Source of the DNA: Clostridium sp. 1001271st1 H5
Lineage (GTDB): Bacteria; Bacillota; Clostridia; Lachnospirales; Lachnospiraceae
NCBI RefSeq assembly: GCF_005845215.1
Contig: NZ_SPHO01000009.1
Span: 186,001-250,000 of the forward strand
Length of the DNA: 64,000 nucleotides
Direction: 5' to 3'
Made by a program: the position numbers and the translations under genes. Below, one piece after another: positions 34,934-43,432 of the stretch (its first letter is position 1; the number at the start of each line of letters is the position of its first letter). The notes under the pieces are model-generated. The model did not search any database. It saw only the letters and a list, made by a program, of their open reading frames with translations, and was not told where the DNA came from.

Positions 34934-35680
34934 TTAAAAATCCTCCTCTTCTTCAAACTTCAAATTTCCCACGGCAATCAGCGCCATACACAATCCGGCC
35001 ACAGCAACTCCAATCACATCCATTTTAATGTACATGACCGCTATGAAACCCAGGAACAGATAGGGCATCAGCTTTTTATTGCCCATCATCTTAATCAGAA
35101 GCGCAAGTCCCACACAGGACAGCACGCCTGCCGCCACATCAAATCCATCCAGCACGACCTGAGGAATCAGCTTAATGACAGCATTGATGCTGCCCGCGCC
35201 AAAATACATGGCAAAGAACACCAAAAGCATGGACGGAACCCCCACCATCAGAGGCAGCGTAATGAGATGCCACATATTGGCTCTTCTTAAATTTCTCTGG
35301 GCCAGGGCCTTCTCAATCTGTTTTCCTCCCCAGCTGGCGCCTATGGCATAACAGCCGTTTCTCCACATCTGCAGGAATATGGACAGAGGCAGAGCCAATG
35401 CAACGGCTGTCCCCACGCCCTCCCCGCTTTGGATGGCAATGGCTGTCCCCAGTACGCTGGAGGCGTATACCTCCGGCGGGGTTGCACTTCCTACCATGAT
35501 GGAGCCCATAAACATCAGTTCCAGCGTGGCGCCTATCATAATTCCGGCCTGGAAATCCCCCAGAATCAAACCCACGATAGGCGCGGTGAACAGCGGACGT
35601 CCCATCATGGATGCCCCAAATGTATATTCGTCAATGGCAGCTAAAAAGGCCACGATTGACACCAGTATTGCCTGAAGCAT
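34934..35680 (-). CDS. PTS mannose/fructose/sorbose family IIC component
   Basis: A 248-residue integral membrane subunit with about six helices. The N terminus ILVSIVAFLAAIDEYTFGA and GLILGDFQAGIMIGATLELMF are characteristic of mannose-class IIC. The ATG at 35680 is chosen because GGGAGAAGG lies before it; the frame is open 15 codons upstream. It ends immediately before IID. Confidence 0.93.
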   Translation of the reverse strand: MLQAILVSIVAFLAAIDEYTFGASMMGRPLFTAPIVGLILGDFQAGIMIGATLELMFMGSIMVGSATPPEVYASSVLGTAIAIQSGEGVGTAVALALPLSIFLQMWRNGCYAIGASWGGKQIEKALAQRNLRRANMWHLITLPLMVGVPSMLLVFFAMYFGAGSINAVIKLIPQVVLDGFDVAAGVLSCVGLALLIKMMGNKKLMPYLFLGFIAVMYIKMDVIGVAVAGLCMALIAVGNLKFEEEEDF

Positions 35681-35753
35681 AATCCTTCTCCCTTCACTGT
35701 CTTCTAATCTAATTGATTTTCTCACATATGCGTTATATCAGTATTTCTGTCCC

Positions 35754-36224
35754 CTATATCAGCGTCATTGCGTCCGTCTCTTTATCCGTAGGCACTGCCC
35801 GGCATTCCACAACCGCCCCGGCCTGGGCCATGGCGAGGATATTCCGGACATCATGGTCATCTACAGCCAATGAATGGGTGATGATTCTGCGGTCCCCGGT
35901 CTTTTTCATATTGCCGAGATTAATGTGGTTCACATCCTTGACATTCTCCACCAGCCTCAGTGCATCATCCGTGTTGCCCACAATGACAAATACCTTATAC
36001 TTATCCGTCTTGGTACCATTTAACAGGGCAATGGCATCCGGCACAGACTTTATGGAAAACTTGATTCCCGCCGGCGCTGCCAGCTTAAGGGTGGTGGCCC
36101 GCAGCTTATCAGCCGCCGCCTCGTCGTTTACAACCAGTATGCAGTCAGCCCCCAATGAATTGGTCCAGGCAAATGCCACCTGGCCATGTACCAGTCTCTC
36201 ATCTACTCTTGTAATCTTAATCAT
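35754..36224 (-). CDS. PTS mannose/fructose/sorbose family IIB component
   Basis: A 156-residue cytoplasmic subunit. The phosphorylated His lies in RVDERLVHGQVAFAWTNSLG, the canonical IIB motif. It takes phosphate from IIA and passes it to the incoming sugar. Its ATG overlaps the stop of IIA (GCATGA) by four bases. Confidence 0.94.
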   Translation of the reverse strand: MIKITRVDERLVHGQVAFAWTNSLGADCILVVNDEAAADKLRATTLKLAAPAGIKFSIKSVPDAIALLNGTKTDKYKVFVIVGNTDDALRLVENVKDVNHINLGNMKKTGDRRIITHSLAVDDHDVRNILAMAQAGAVVECRAVPTDKETDAMTLI

Positions 36225-36649
36225 GCGAAATCCTCCTCACTTTCTTCTGATACCTGCTTCATCAGGTCATTGATGAACACGCACCCTTCCCTGGCTGCCT
36301 GTATACCCTGCTGAATCAATTCTTCTGTGTCCACGGCGCTTTCCAGCATGGGAACCATGGCCAGCAGCATAGGGGCATTTACACCTGCCAGGACGTAAAC
36401 CCCCGGATGGGAGAGCTGCCCGGAGAAAGCATTGGCCACACTGCCGCCCAGCACATCTGTCAGGACAATCAGCTCATCCCCGTCTTCCATTTCCGCTACG
36501 GCAGAGGCCGCTTCCCTGTCCATATCAAAATCCGGGGTGGTATATGCGCTCAGGACACCTACCTTCTCATTTTCGCCCAGGACAAAATTCATGGTCTGCT
36601 TTAGTCCTCCGGCAAACTCACCGTGGGTTGCAATTAATATCTTTCTCAT
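36221..36649 (-). CDS. PTS mannose/fructose/sorbose family IIA component
   Basis: A 142-residue cytoplasmic phosphocarrier. The active His is in ILIATHGEFAGGLKQT; the following LTDVLGGSVANAF is typical of the mannose-class IIA fold. It accepts phosphate from HPr and donates it to IIB. AAAGGAGAGTGCCCC precedes the ATG. It follows the deglycase gene by 37 bp. Confidence 0.94.
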   Translation of the reverse strand: MRKILIATHGEFAGGLKQTMNFVLGENEKVGVLSAYTTPDFDMDREAASAVAEMEDGDELIVLTDVLGGSVANAFSGQLSHPGVYVLAGVNAPMLLAMVPMLESAVDTEELIQQGIQAAREGCVFINDLMKQVSEESEEDFA

Positions 36650-36686
36650 GGGGCACTCTCCTTTACCTGATTCATCATTCCGGTTA

Positions 36687-37700
36687 TTAATATTCTACGG
36701 TCCTGTAATATCTGCGTATATCCAGGCTGTGGTCCTTCACATGTTCAAAATGGGCGCTGACACGCTCCAGCTGGGTGGACATTACCATGGGAGAGACATA
36801 CTTCCTCATATCGGCGTCAATCCCCTCCAGAGGATAATCCTTTGTATCCCATACCTGCACCACATCGGAATACTTCCTGACGAAATTCTCTACCCTGTCA
36901 ACCAGAGGACGCGTCTCGTCCTCCCCCTTAAAGAGCATAAAGCTCATGTTTTTATCCGTCATCTCCATTGTGCCGTGGAAAAATTCTGCTGCGTGGATGG
37001 ATTTGGTGGGAATCCAGAGCATTTCCTCCAGAACGCACATGGCAAAGCAGTATGTCTCCCCCCATGTATTGCCGGCGCCCACACACATATGGAAGCCTGT
37101 GTCCTTATGCTTTCTGGCAAACGCAAGGGCTCTCTCATCATTCTGCTCCCGTACCCTTAACAGCACCTCCGGCATCTTCCCCAGTGTTTCCATGAACCGC
37201 TGGTACTCCGGAAATTCCCCGTTGCGCAGCATCAGCCTGGCTCCCAGGGCAAAAAACTGGATATGCAGCTCCTCTACCAGGTTATCATTGCAGGCCGCAT
37301 TCTCAACCACATAATCAGATGCATCCGCCAGGGGTGTATTCCTGTCCCCCACAAACGAAATTACCGTGGCCCCCACGCTTCTGGCATACTCTGCCGCAGC
37401 AATGGTTTCTTTGGTAGTTCCTGATAATGAGGCTGTGATAAAAAGAGAATCCTTAGTCAGTGACCTGGGCTTTGCAGCCAGCAGCTCCGCCGCAATTTCA
37501 TGATACCATACCAGTGCGGAATTTGTCTTCAGCATGTATGCCAGCGGACTGATGATTGCATAAGTGCCTCCCGTCCCAACCAAATAGATGTTTTTATATC
37601 CCAAATCGCTCACCCTATCTGCAATCCTATTTATCTCATCTATCTGAGCGACTGCTCCATTCAATGTTTTTAAGAAATCCTCATTCTGAAAACCGTACAT
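36687..37700 (-). CDS. SIS domain fructosamine-6-phosphate deglycase-like protein (FrlB/GfrF family)
   Basis: A 337-residue protein with two SIS domains. NIYLVGTGGTYAIISPL and ITASLSGTTKETIAAAEYA bind phosphosugar; FHGTMEMTDKNM and the C-terminal DHSLDIRRYYRTVEY match the fructoselysine-6-phosphate deglycase family (FrlB ends in DHNPDERRYYGGLVEY). Such enzymes cleave phosphorylated Amadori compounds to amino acid and glucose-6-phosphate. It is the first gene of an operon with a mannose-class PTS, as in the Salmonella gfr system. Which fructosamine is used cannot be told; only one deglycase is present. Confidence 0.85.
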   Translation of the reverse strand: MYGFQNEDFLKTLNGAVAQIDEINRIADRVSDLGYKNIYLVGTGGTYAIISPLAYMLKTNSALVWYHEIAAELLAAKPRSLTKDSLFITASLSGTTKETIAAAEYARSVGATVISFVGDRNTPLADASDYVVENAACNDNLVEELHIQFFALGARLMLRNGEFPEYQRFMETLGKMPEVLLRVREQNDERALAFARKHKDTGFHMCVGAGNTWGETYCFAMCVLEEMLWIPTKSIHAAEFFHGTMEMTDKNMSFMLFKGEDETRPLVDRVENFVRKYSDVVQVWDTKDYPLEGIDADMRKYVSPMVMSTQLERVSAHFEHVKDHSLDIRRYYRTVEY

Positions 37701-37754
37701 TATAATCCTCCTCTTACTTTGATAAACTGAATTTAACGTGTTTTATTGGATAGT

Positions 37755-37809
37755 GTTTGTACAAACCATATTGTGTTTTTACTATACCAACATCCTTACA
37801 CTTTGTCAA
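37755..37809 (-). promoter_or_regulatory. Promoter and palindromic operator of the deglycase/PTS operon
   Basis: On the minus strand TTGACA (37804-37809) and TATAGT (37781-37786) are 17 bp apart. Just downstream is a perfect 12-bp palindrome GTTTGTACAAAC (37755-37766), a plausible operator for the divergent GntR regulator. A TATAAT at 37885-37890 probably serves the GntR gene on the plus strand. Confidence 0.75.
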
Positions 37810-37952
37810 TACCATTTTTCATACCAATTCAATTTTATTTTATACAACATTGCATTTTACTGTTTCTTTTTTTCTAAAATATGATATAATGAGGCAGGGT
37901 GCATTTTCAGACCTGATAAAGAATAAAAAGAAGCCTGGCACGGAGGAAACGG

Positions 37953-38714
37953 ATGCAGAGAAAACAGATACAGAAACAGACGAAATCAGAAGCATTTACC
38001 CAAACACTGAAAAGCAGTATCCAGGAAGGAATCTATCCCTATGGAACCGCCCTTCCTGCCGAGCGCGAGCTGGCTGAACATTTTGGACTTAACCGCTCAA
38101 CTGTAAGGGCTGCCATCCAGACTCTGGTGGAGGAAGGATTATTGAAAAAGGTCCAGGGCAAAGGGACGTTTGTGATGCGCCATGCCCAGGATGATACGTA
38201 TACCCATTTCAGGGGCATGGGCGAGCTGCTAAAAAACCATGGATACATCCCTTCCTCCAGGATTTTATATACCGGTCCCACAGCAGCCGGTTACAAGCTC
38301 TCCCGCCTGCTGCAGGTGGATGAAGACACGGTTTTATACCGCATCATGCGTCTGCGCCTTGGCAACGGACAGCCTGTATCCATTGAAAACACCTTTGTTC
38401 CCTATGAACTGATTCCTGATATAGAGGGAATTGATTTCCAAATATACTCCCTGTATGACGCATTTGCCATGAATTCCCTTCACATTGCCGATATACAGCA
38501 GGTTTTTTCCACCACCCGGGTGCGTAATTCCGAAGCAAAATACCTGAACACAGAAAACGGGACCCCCGTGGTATCCATTGCCATCACCTCTTCCAGCGAG
38601 GGAAACGGAATCATTGAGTACACAAATGCACTGGTACTTCCTGAGTTCTGCAAATTCTACTCAGACGGTGTCATCCAGGACAGCAAGCTCAATGTATACG
38701 CCCAATCCTTATAG
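37953..38714 (+). CDS. GntR family transcriptional regulator with UTRA domain
   Basis: A 253-residue regulator. Residues about 10-75 are a GntR winged helix (ALPAERELAEHFGLNRSTVR), followed by a UTRA ligand domain (about 95-240) that binds small sugars or amines. CGGAGGAAACGG precedes the ATG. It is divergent from the deglycase/PTS operon, with a palindrome in between. It is the most likely repressor of the operon. Confidence 0.93.
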   Translation: MQRKQIQKQTKSEAFTQTLKSSIQEGIYPYGTALPAERELAEHFGLNRSTVRAAIQTLVEEGLLKKVQGKGTFVMRHAQDDTYTHFRGMGELLKNHGYIPSSRILYTGPTAAGYKLSRLLQVDEDTVLYRIMRLRLGNGQPVSIENTFVPYELIPDIEGIDFQIYSLYDAFAMNSLHIADIQQVFSTTRVRNSEAKYLNTENGTPVVSIAITSSSEGNGIIEYTNALVLPEFCKFYSDGVIQDSKLNVYAQSL

Positions 38715-38788
38715 ACCAATGATGGGTTTTACGATACCAGAAGGATATCTCTCCAGAGCAGCATTTACGAACAGAAAGGTAAAACAGT

Positions 38789-39469
38789 ATGCCGAAAGTT
38801 TTCAATCTTCTTAGTTATGACATTGCGGAATATATAGAACGATACATTCACGAACAGGGGCTGCAGCCCGGCGACCGCCTGCCCACGGAACGCGAGCTGG
38901 CAGCCCAGCTGGATATCACCCGCGTCAGCGTGCGCCAGGGATATCAGCGCCTGCTGGACCAGGGAGTTATCCGGTCGGAAAACGGTTATTATGTAAATCC
39001 GCCCAGAACAGACCGTTCCCTTATTGCCTATTGTTTTCCCTATGCAGATTCCTGTCTGCAGCCGGATGTATTTTCTGTAAAATCCACTGAATATATGCCG
39101 GATGCCATCCGCAATATCTGCAACAACATGCTGAATGCCGACCACAACTCCCATCTCAGCATGAACCGTTTTATAGAATACCTGTCTGATATCCCCGCGG
39201 GAATCACTTATACGGCCCAGACCAGCTCGTCCATGCAGTCCTTCCCCGGACTGTTTTATGTCCGCTCCATGCCGGAGGGGTTAAAGCAGACCCAGTATAT
39301 GCGGGTCCATACGCCCAGCCAGGAAGAATACGGGCTGTTAGAGCTGAGCGAACATGACAGCATGCTGATGCTGGTAAATGGTTTCCAGTACAAAGGCGCT
39401 CCCATTGCTGTCAGTGTTTCGCTCTGCGTGGGTACCAGGATGAATTTAATTGCCTCCATCACCATATGA
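38789..39469 (+). CDS. Second GntR family regulator
   Basis: A 226-residue GntR protein beginning with a winged helix (GDRLPTERELAAQLDITRVSV) and a C-terminal part with the general look of a UTRA domain (QTQYMRVHTPSQEEYGLLEL). It is shorter and less typical than the first. AAAGGTAAAACAGT precedes the ATG. It follows the first GntR by 74 bp, and the two may share a transcript. It might sense a second ligand or have been shortened. Confidence 0.85.
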   Translation: MPKVFNLLSYDIAEYIERYIHEQGLQPGDRLPTERELAAQLDITRVSVRQGYQRLLDQGVIRSENGYYVNPPRTDRSLIAYCFPYADSCLQPDVFSVKSTEYMPDAIRNICNNMLNADHNSHLSMNRFIEYLSDIPAGITYTAQTSSSMQSFPGLFYVRSMPEGLKQTQYMRVHTPSQEEYGLLELSEHDSMLMLVNGFQYKGAPIAVSVSLCVGTRMNLIASITI

Positions 39470-39575
39470 TGCCCTATGGCCCGGGGAACCGCCTTTTTCA
39501 CATGGCCGGGAGGCCCTCCCTTTCCACCCGGTATTTAAAACCGCCCCGGAATATCCACAAAAGGAGTTGACAGCT

Positions 39576-40139
39576 ATGAATATCCTGACCGCAGACGCAT
39601 CCGACGCAGCGGAAATATACCGTATCATGACAGAGGCCCGTTCCCTTATGCCGGACCCCGGCTGGTACTGCACCGACTCAGAAAAATATATCCGAGCTCA
39701 TATAGAGAACCCGGATACAGGCATTGCCTTTAAGGCAGTGGACCACGGTTGTCTGGCTGCTTTTTTCATCATTCATTATCCAGGCAATACCCCGGACAGC
39801 CTGGGGCGTTACATGAAACTTGGCCGCGAAGACCTGGGCAGGGTAGTCCACATGGACTCCCTGGCTGTACGTCCGGACTTCAGGGGAAGGGGACTCCAGT
39901 CTCTGCTCATGGCCCATGGGGAACAATATCTGAACGCCACTCCCTATTGCCATCTGATGGGTACGGTCCATCCCGAAAACCGGTACAGCCTGAACAACTT
40001 TCTCAAGCTGGGATACCGGATTGTGGCTACCACGGAAAAATATGGGGGCCTTCCCCGCCATGTACTGTATAAATCCTTAAGCCAGCCCCCTTCTTTTGCC
40101 GGTTCCGGGAATAATCCGGCTCCTGTTTCTATATATTAA
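39576..40139 (+). CDS. GNAT family N-acetyltransferase
   Basis: A 187-residue acetyltransferase. The acetyl-CoA loop is VRPDFRGRGLQSLLMAHGEQ, followed by NRYSLNNFLKLGY. The substrate is unknown. The start at 39576 follows AAAGGAG at nine bases; the open frame upstream overlaps the GntR gene and lacks a site. It precedes the deacetylase gene by 32 bp and could share its transcript. Confidence 0.88.
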   Translation: MNILTADASDAAEIYRIMTEARSLMPDPGWYCTDSEKYIRAHIENPDTGIAFKAVDHGCLAAFFIIHYPGNTPDSLGRYMKLGREDLGRVVHMDSLAVRPDFRGRGLQSLLMAHGEQYLNATPYCHLMGTVHPENRYSLNNFLKLGYRIVATTEKYGGLPRHVLYKSLSQPPSFAGSGNNPAPVSIY

Positions 40140-40171
40140 AGTAATTACTTCTGAAACAGGACCTATCCTTT

Positions 40172-41008
40172 ATGAAAAACAGACTCAGAAGACTTCCCAT
40201 CAAGAAGCTGTTACAGACCACCCTGCTGTTTGCCCTGGCCTTTTGTGCCGGCCGGCTGGCTGCCCAGGTAGTGGAATACAATCGTCCTCCCGAAGCAGTG
40301 ACCACCTCAGCCGACGGCAACTGGGGACTCAGTTTTCCGGGCGAGGGCCAGATGCCCATAGGAAACGCTACCGCAGACTATCTGAAACAGTTCAATGCCT
40401 ACTATGCCCAGAATACCCAGGATAAGGTCATCTACCTGACCTTTGACGCCGGCTATGAAAACGGAAACACGGCCGCCATCCTGGATGCCCTGAAAAAGCA
40501 CAATGTACACGCCACCTTTTTCCTGGTGGGAAATTACCTTCAGACCAGCCCGGACCTGGTAAAACGAATGGTGGCCGAGGGCCACAATGTGGGAAACCAC
40601 ACCTTCCACCACCCGGATATGTCGAAAATCTCCACCAAAGAGGCCTTTGAAAAGGAACTGAATGACCTGGAAACCCTGTACCAGCAGACCACAGGCCAGC
40701 CCATGAAAAAGTATTACCGTCCGCCCCAGGGCAAATACAGTGAAAGCAACCTGAAAATGGCCAATGATATGGGCTATAAGACCTTTTTCTGGAGTCTGGC
40801 CTATGTGGACTGGTATGAGGATAAGCAGCCAACCAAAGAGGAAGCCTTCAAAAAGCTCCTGACCCGCATCCATCCCGGCGCCATTGTCCTGCTTCACAGC
40901 ACATCTAAGACAAACGGGCAGATTCTGGATGAACTTCTGACCAAATGGGAGGAAATGGGGTATCATTTCGGAACCCTGGATGATTTGGCGGCAGCGGACC
41001 AGACCTAA
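40172..41008 (+). CDS. pdaA: Polysaccharide deacetylase, PdaA type (spore cortex)
   Basis: A 278-residue exported deacetylase. A signal peptide or anchor (LLQTTLLFALAFCAGRLAAQ) is followed by a NodB domain. Motif 1 is LTFDAGYENGNTAAIL, where classic enzymes have TFDDGY and PdaA TFDNGYENG; motif 2 is GNHTFHHPDMSK; motif 3 is RPPQGKYSE. PdaA deacetylates N-acetylmuramic acid to make muramic delta-lactam in spore cortex. The Asp in motif 1 is retained as TFDA. Length is slightly above the Bacillus protein. It supports a spore-forming host. Confidence 0.88.
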   Translation: MKNRLRRLPIKKLLQTTLLFALAFCAGRLAAQVVEYNRPPEAVTTSADGNWGLSFPGEGQMPIGNATADYLKQFNAYYAQNTQDKVIYLTFDAGYENGNTAAILDALKKHNVHATFFLVGNYLQTSPDLVKRMVAEGHNVGNHTFHHPDMSKISTKEAFEKELNDLETLYQQTTGQPMKKYYRPPQGKYSESNLKMANDMGYKTFFWSLAYVDWYEDKQPTKEEAFKKLLTRIHPGAIVLLHSTSKTNGQILDELLTKWEEMGYHFGTLDDLAAADQT

Positions 41009-41049
41009 AGCTCCATCCGGCCAGGCCGGATAAAAAACCTGGTTCTGTT

Positions 41050-41099
41050 AGAAAAATGCCGGAAAAATGCGCTTCACAAGCTGCATCTTCCGGCATTTC
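41050..41099. terminator. Convergent terminator hairpin
   Basis: AAATGCCGGAA pairs with TTCCGGCATTT around a 25-nt loop, between the deacetylase (+) and the ArsC-like gene (-). A run of five A's precedes the left arm, giving U's on the minus strand. Confidence 0.7.
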
Positions 41100-41148
41100 A
41101 TACCTGCATTTTTCCATGGGTCCCGCCATTCCAAGTCCCGCCGGCCGC

Positions 41149-41211
41149 GCCGGTCTTAGTTCCACTGCCCACGCCAGTCTTAGTTCCACCGCCCGGGCCG
41201 TTCTTAAAACC
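41149..41211. repeat. Degenerate 24-bp tandem repeat
   Basis: GCCGGTCTTAGTTCCACTGC and its neighbour GCCAGTCTTAGTTCCACCGC are two adjacent 24-bp units (41149-41172 and 41173-41196), followed by a partial third (GCCGTTCTTA) that reaches the ArsC-like stop codon. It is a small local duplication. Confidence 0.75.
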
Positions 41212-41567
41212 TACAGCAGTTTTTCCTTCCATTCTGCTTCCTTAAATCCGGTGAGCACAAAGCCGTCTCCCACTGCCAGCGGCCTTTTCACCAGCATTCC
41301 GTCCGTGGCCAGAAGTGCCAGCTGTTCGTCCTCATCCATGGACGGCAGTTTGTCTTTCAGGGACATTTCCTTATAAATATTCCCGCTGGTATTAAAGAAA
41401 CGCTTCAGCGGCAGTCCGCTTATCCCATACCATGTTTTCAATTCTTCCAGGGTGGGATTTTCCTCCTTAATGGGCCTTTCCTCATAGGCAATCCCATTGG
41501 CATCCAGCCATTTCAAAGCTTTCTGGCAGGTAGAGCATTTTTTGTAGCACAATACGGTAAGACTCAT
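41211..41567 (-). CDS. ArsC/Spx family protein
   Basis: A 118-residue thioredoxin-fold protein. The redox pair is in CYKKCSTCQKALKW (CSTC), followed by YEERPIKEENPTLEEL and GISGLPLKRFFNTSG, all typical of the ArsC/YffB branch. Spx itself also has a CxxC here. Without other arsenic genes nearby, an arsenate-reductase role is unlikely and a redox or stress role is more probable. GGAGGAATGAAAC precedes the ATG. Confidence 0.87.
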   Translation of the reverse strand: MSLTVLCYKKCSTCQKALKWLDANGIAYEERPIKEENPTLEELKTWYGISGLPLKRFFNTSGNIYKEMSLKDKLPSMDEDEQLALLATDGMLVKRPLAVGDGFVLTGFKEAEWKEKLL

Positions 41568-41595
41568 GTTTCATTCCTCCATCCATTCTATTTCC

Positions 41596-42615
41596 CTATT
41601 TTGCGGCAAACCCCAGCTCTTTGGCTGAACCGTCAAAACAGGATGTCTCTCCATTATAAGTAACCATATTCTCTGCTGAATATGTAAGCAGGGAAGAAGG
41701 ATTTTCTTTCATCCATCCCCCGTTTTTTTCCACACAGCCCCTTATATCATCTGACTGCGGCGCGTTAAATTCCACGATTCGGACATCATCCGGTTCCACG
41801 GCCATCTTTCCATCCGCCTTGATGGATGGCTTAAACTCCCCTCTGCCGTATGCCAGCACCGCTGCCCCGCCGCCTGCAGCCCTCATCTCTCCCTTAGATT
41901 CTTCCACTTTGAGTCTGCATGAACACAGGCCGATTCCGGATTGGTACGCAGCCGAAATCCTTCCTGAACTCCCGGCCAATTCCACCTCCGGACAGGATAT
42001 CCCCGCATACATTCCCTTTACATCCAGCTGTCCGCCCTCCAGACGCAGGGCCGGCTGGCCGGCTCCATTTCCATCTCCCAGAATTCCTGCTGTTCCTGCT
42101 TCGATATCCAGGTTTCCCTTTCCCCGGATAACCAGAGTGCCTGATTGTATGCGTATGCCCGCGCCTTCTGACCGCAGCCAGCTGCCGCTGCCTTCCTTTA
42201 ACTCAATGATTAAGTCCCCTGTTATATCAATGGCTGGCCGGGATGTGCCCGGGTTTTTCGCAGACAGGCTTCCCTCAGCTGCATCTCCTTCAACTGTATT
42301 TCCGTCAGCTGCGTTCCCCGCCCCTGCGCTCTCTATAACCGCATTATCCAATGTAAGGGTGTAAATATCCCTGGAGTTTCTCAGCCTCCACCCATCTCCC
42401 TCCACCATTTTCCCCCGCCCCGGAAGCTCCACCTTTCCTTCATCTCCAAGGGAAAGAGCTGTGAGAGGCACCTGCTCCCTGGACTGGGTCAGCCCAAATC
42501 TGGATGCCACATATATGCCTGCGCTGGATATAGCGGTGCAGAATACAATGATAAGGATAATGAACAGAACAGCCCGCACCGTCCTGCCCGCAAACCCTTT
42601 GGAAATCCTTTCCAT
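41596..42615 (-). CDS. Single-pass membrane protein with repetitive beta-rich ectodomain
   Basis: A 339-residue protein. Residues about 12-38 form one membrane helix (VRAVLFIILIIVFCTAISSA); the outside part is rich in Gly, Ala and Ser with recurring short strands (IDITGDLIIELKEGSG, GIRIQSGTLVIRGKGN, ALRLEGGQLDVKG), the pattern of a beta-helix or carbohydrate-binding domain (Cthe_2159 type). I cannot assign a function. GGAGGAAATATC precedes the ATG. Confidence 0.7.
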   Translation of the reverse strand: MERISKGFAGRTVRAVLFIILIIVFCTAISSAGIYVASRFGLTQSREQVPLTALSLGDEGKVELPGRGKMVEGDGWRLRNSRDIYTLTLDNAVIESAGAGNAADGNTVEGDAAEGSLSAKNPGTSRPAIDITGDLIIELKEGSGSWLRSEGAGIRIQSGTLVIRGKGNLDIEAGTAGILGDGNGAGQPALRLEGGQLDVKGMYAGISCPEVELAGSSGRISAAYQSGIGLCSCRLKVEESKGEMRAAGGGAAVLAYGRGEFKPSIKADGKMAVEPDDVRIVEFNAPQSDDIRGCVEKNGGWMKENPSSLLTYSAENMVTYNGETSCFDGSAKELGFAAK

Positions 42616-42737
42616 ATAGATATTTCCTCCTGTTACAGTTTCGTTTATTTTATCATAAAGTGATTTATTTTTCCATTACTTGTGATATCATAGGAGAAAA
42701 GTATGGTTGCAGACCATGCAGTAAGGAGGTTCTGTTT

Positions 42738-43373
42738 ATGATAAATATTCTCTGCTTCGGCGACTCAAACACATTCGGGACCAACCCCAAGGGAGGGCGC
42801 CATGCCTGGAATACCCGCTGGCCCGGGCGTCTCCAGGTTCTTCTCGGACCTGAATATTATGTAATTGAGGAGGGCATGGGCGGACGTACAACAGTCTGGG
42901 ATGACCCCCTGGAACCCGGACGCTGCGGCATCCAGGCCCTTCCCATGGCGCTCCAGAGCCACAAACCCCTGGACCTGGTTATACTGTTCCTGGGCACCAA
43001 TGACTGCAAAGCACATTTTCACGCTTCACCCAAGGTCATAACCAAGGGAATGGAAAACCTGTGCCACACGGTACAGGGATTTGATTATGGGGAAGGTTAT
43101 AAGAAGCCTAAGATTCTGGTCATATCCCCCATCCGCATAGGAAACGATATGGAGCACTGCCCATATGCCAGCTTTGATGAGACGGCACCAGCCAAATCAA
43201 TGGCCCTGGCGCCGCTCTACCAGGAGCTGGCCAGGACTGAGGGATGTCTCTTCCTGGATGCAGCGTCCCTGGCAGGCCCCAGCACCATAGACCAGCTCCA
43301 TATGGACGCAAAAAACCATGGGGCGCTGGCCGAAGGGATTGCTGAGGTGGTAAAGGGGTATTTTGAACCGTAA
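42738..43373 (+). CDS. SGNH/GDSL hydrolase
   Basis: A 211-residue hydrolase. Block I is CFGDSNTFGTNPKGG with the nucleophile Ser in GDS; block III is ILFLGTNDCKA; the catalytic Asp-His pair is in IDQLHMDAKNHGALA. It lacks a signal peptide, so it acts inside the cell as an esterase or acetylesterase. The ATG at 42738 is chosen because AAGGAGG lies upstream; the frame is open 26 codons further. Confidence 0.9.
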   Translation: MINILCFGDSNTFGTNPKGGRHAWNTRWPGRLQVLLGPEYYVIEEGMGGRTTVWDDPLEPGRCGIQALPMALQSHKPLDLVILFLGTNDCKAHFHASPKVITKGMENLCHTVQGFDYGEGYKKPKILVISPIRIGNDMEHCPYASFDETAPAKSMALAPLYQELARTEGCLFLDAASLAGPSTIDQLHMDAKNHGALAEGIAEVVKGYFEP

Positions 43374-43398
43374 AGGCAGATGCTGCCGCCTTAACACT

Positions 43399-43432
43399 GC
43401 AACAGCCAGCGCCAAAAGGCGCTGGCTGTTGC
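43399..43432. terminator. Perfect 15-bp hairpin between convergent genes
   Basis: GCAACAGCCAGCGCC and GGCGCTGGCTGTTGC form a perfect stem around AAAA. It lies between the SGNH hydrolase (+) and DUF6282 (-). No U-run follows on either strand, so it may slow polymerase or protect transcripts rather than terminate fully. Confidence 0.65.

Noticed and set aside
40307..40966. 219-codon minus-strand frame
   Set aside because: Antisense to the PdaA-type gene, which has clear catalytic motifs.
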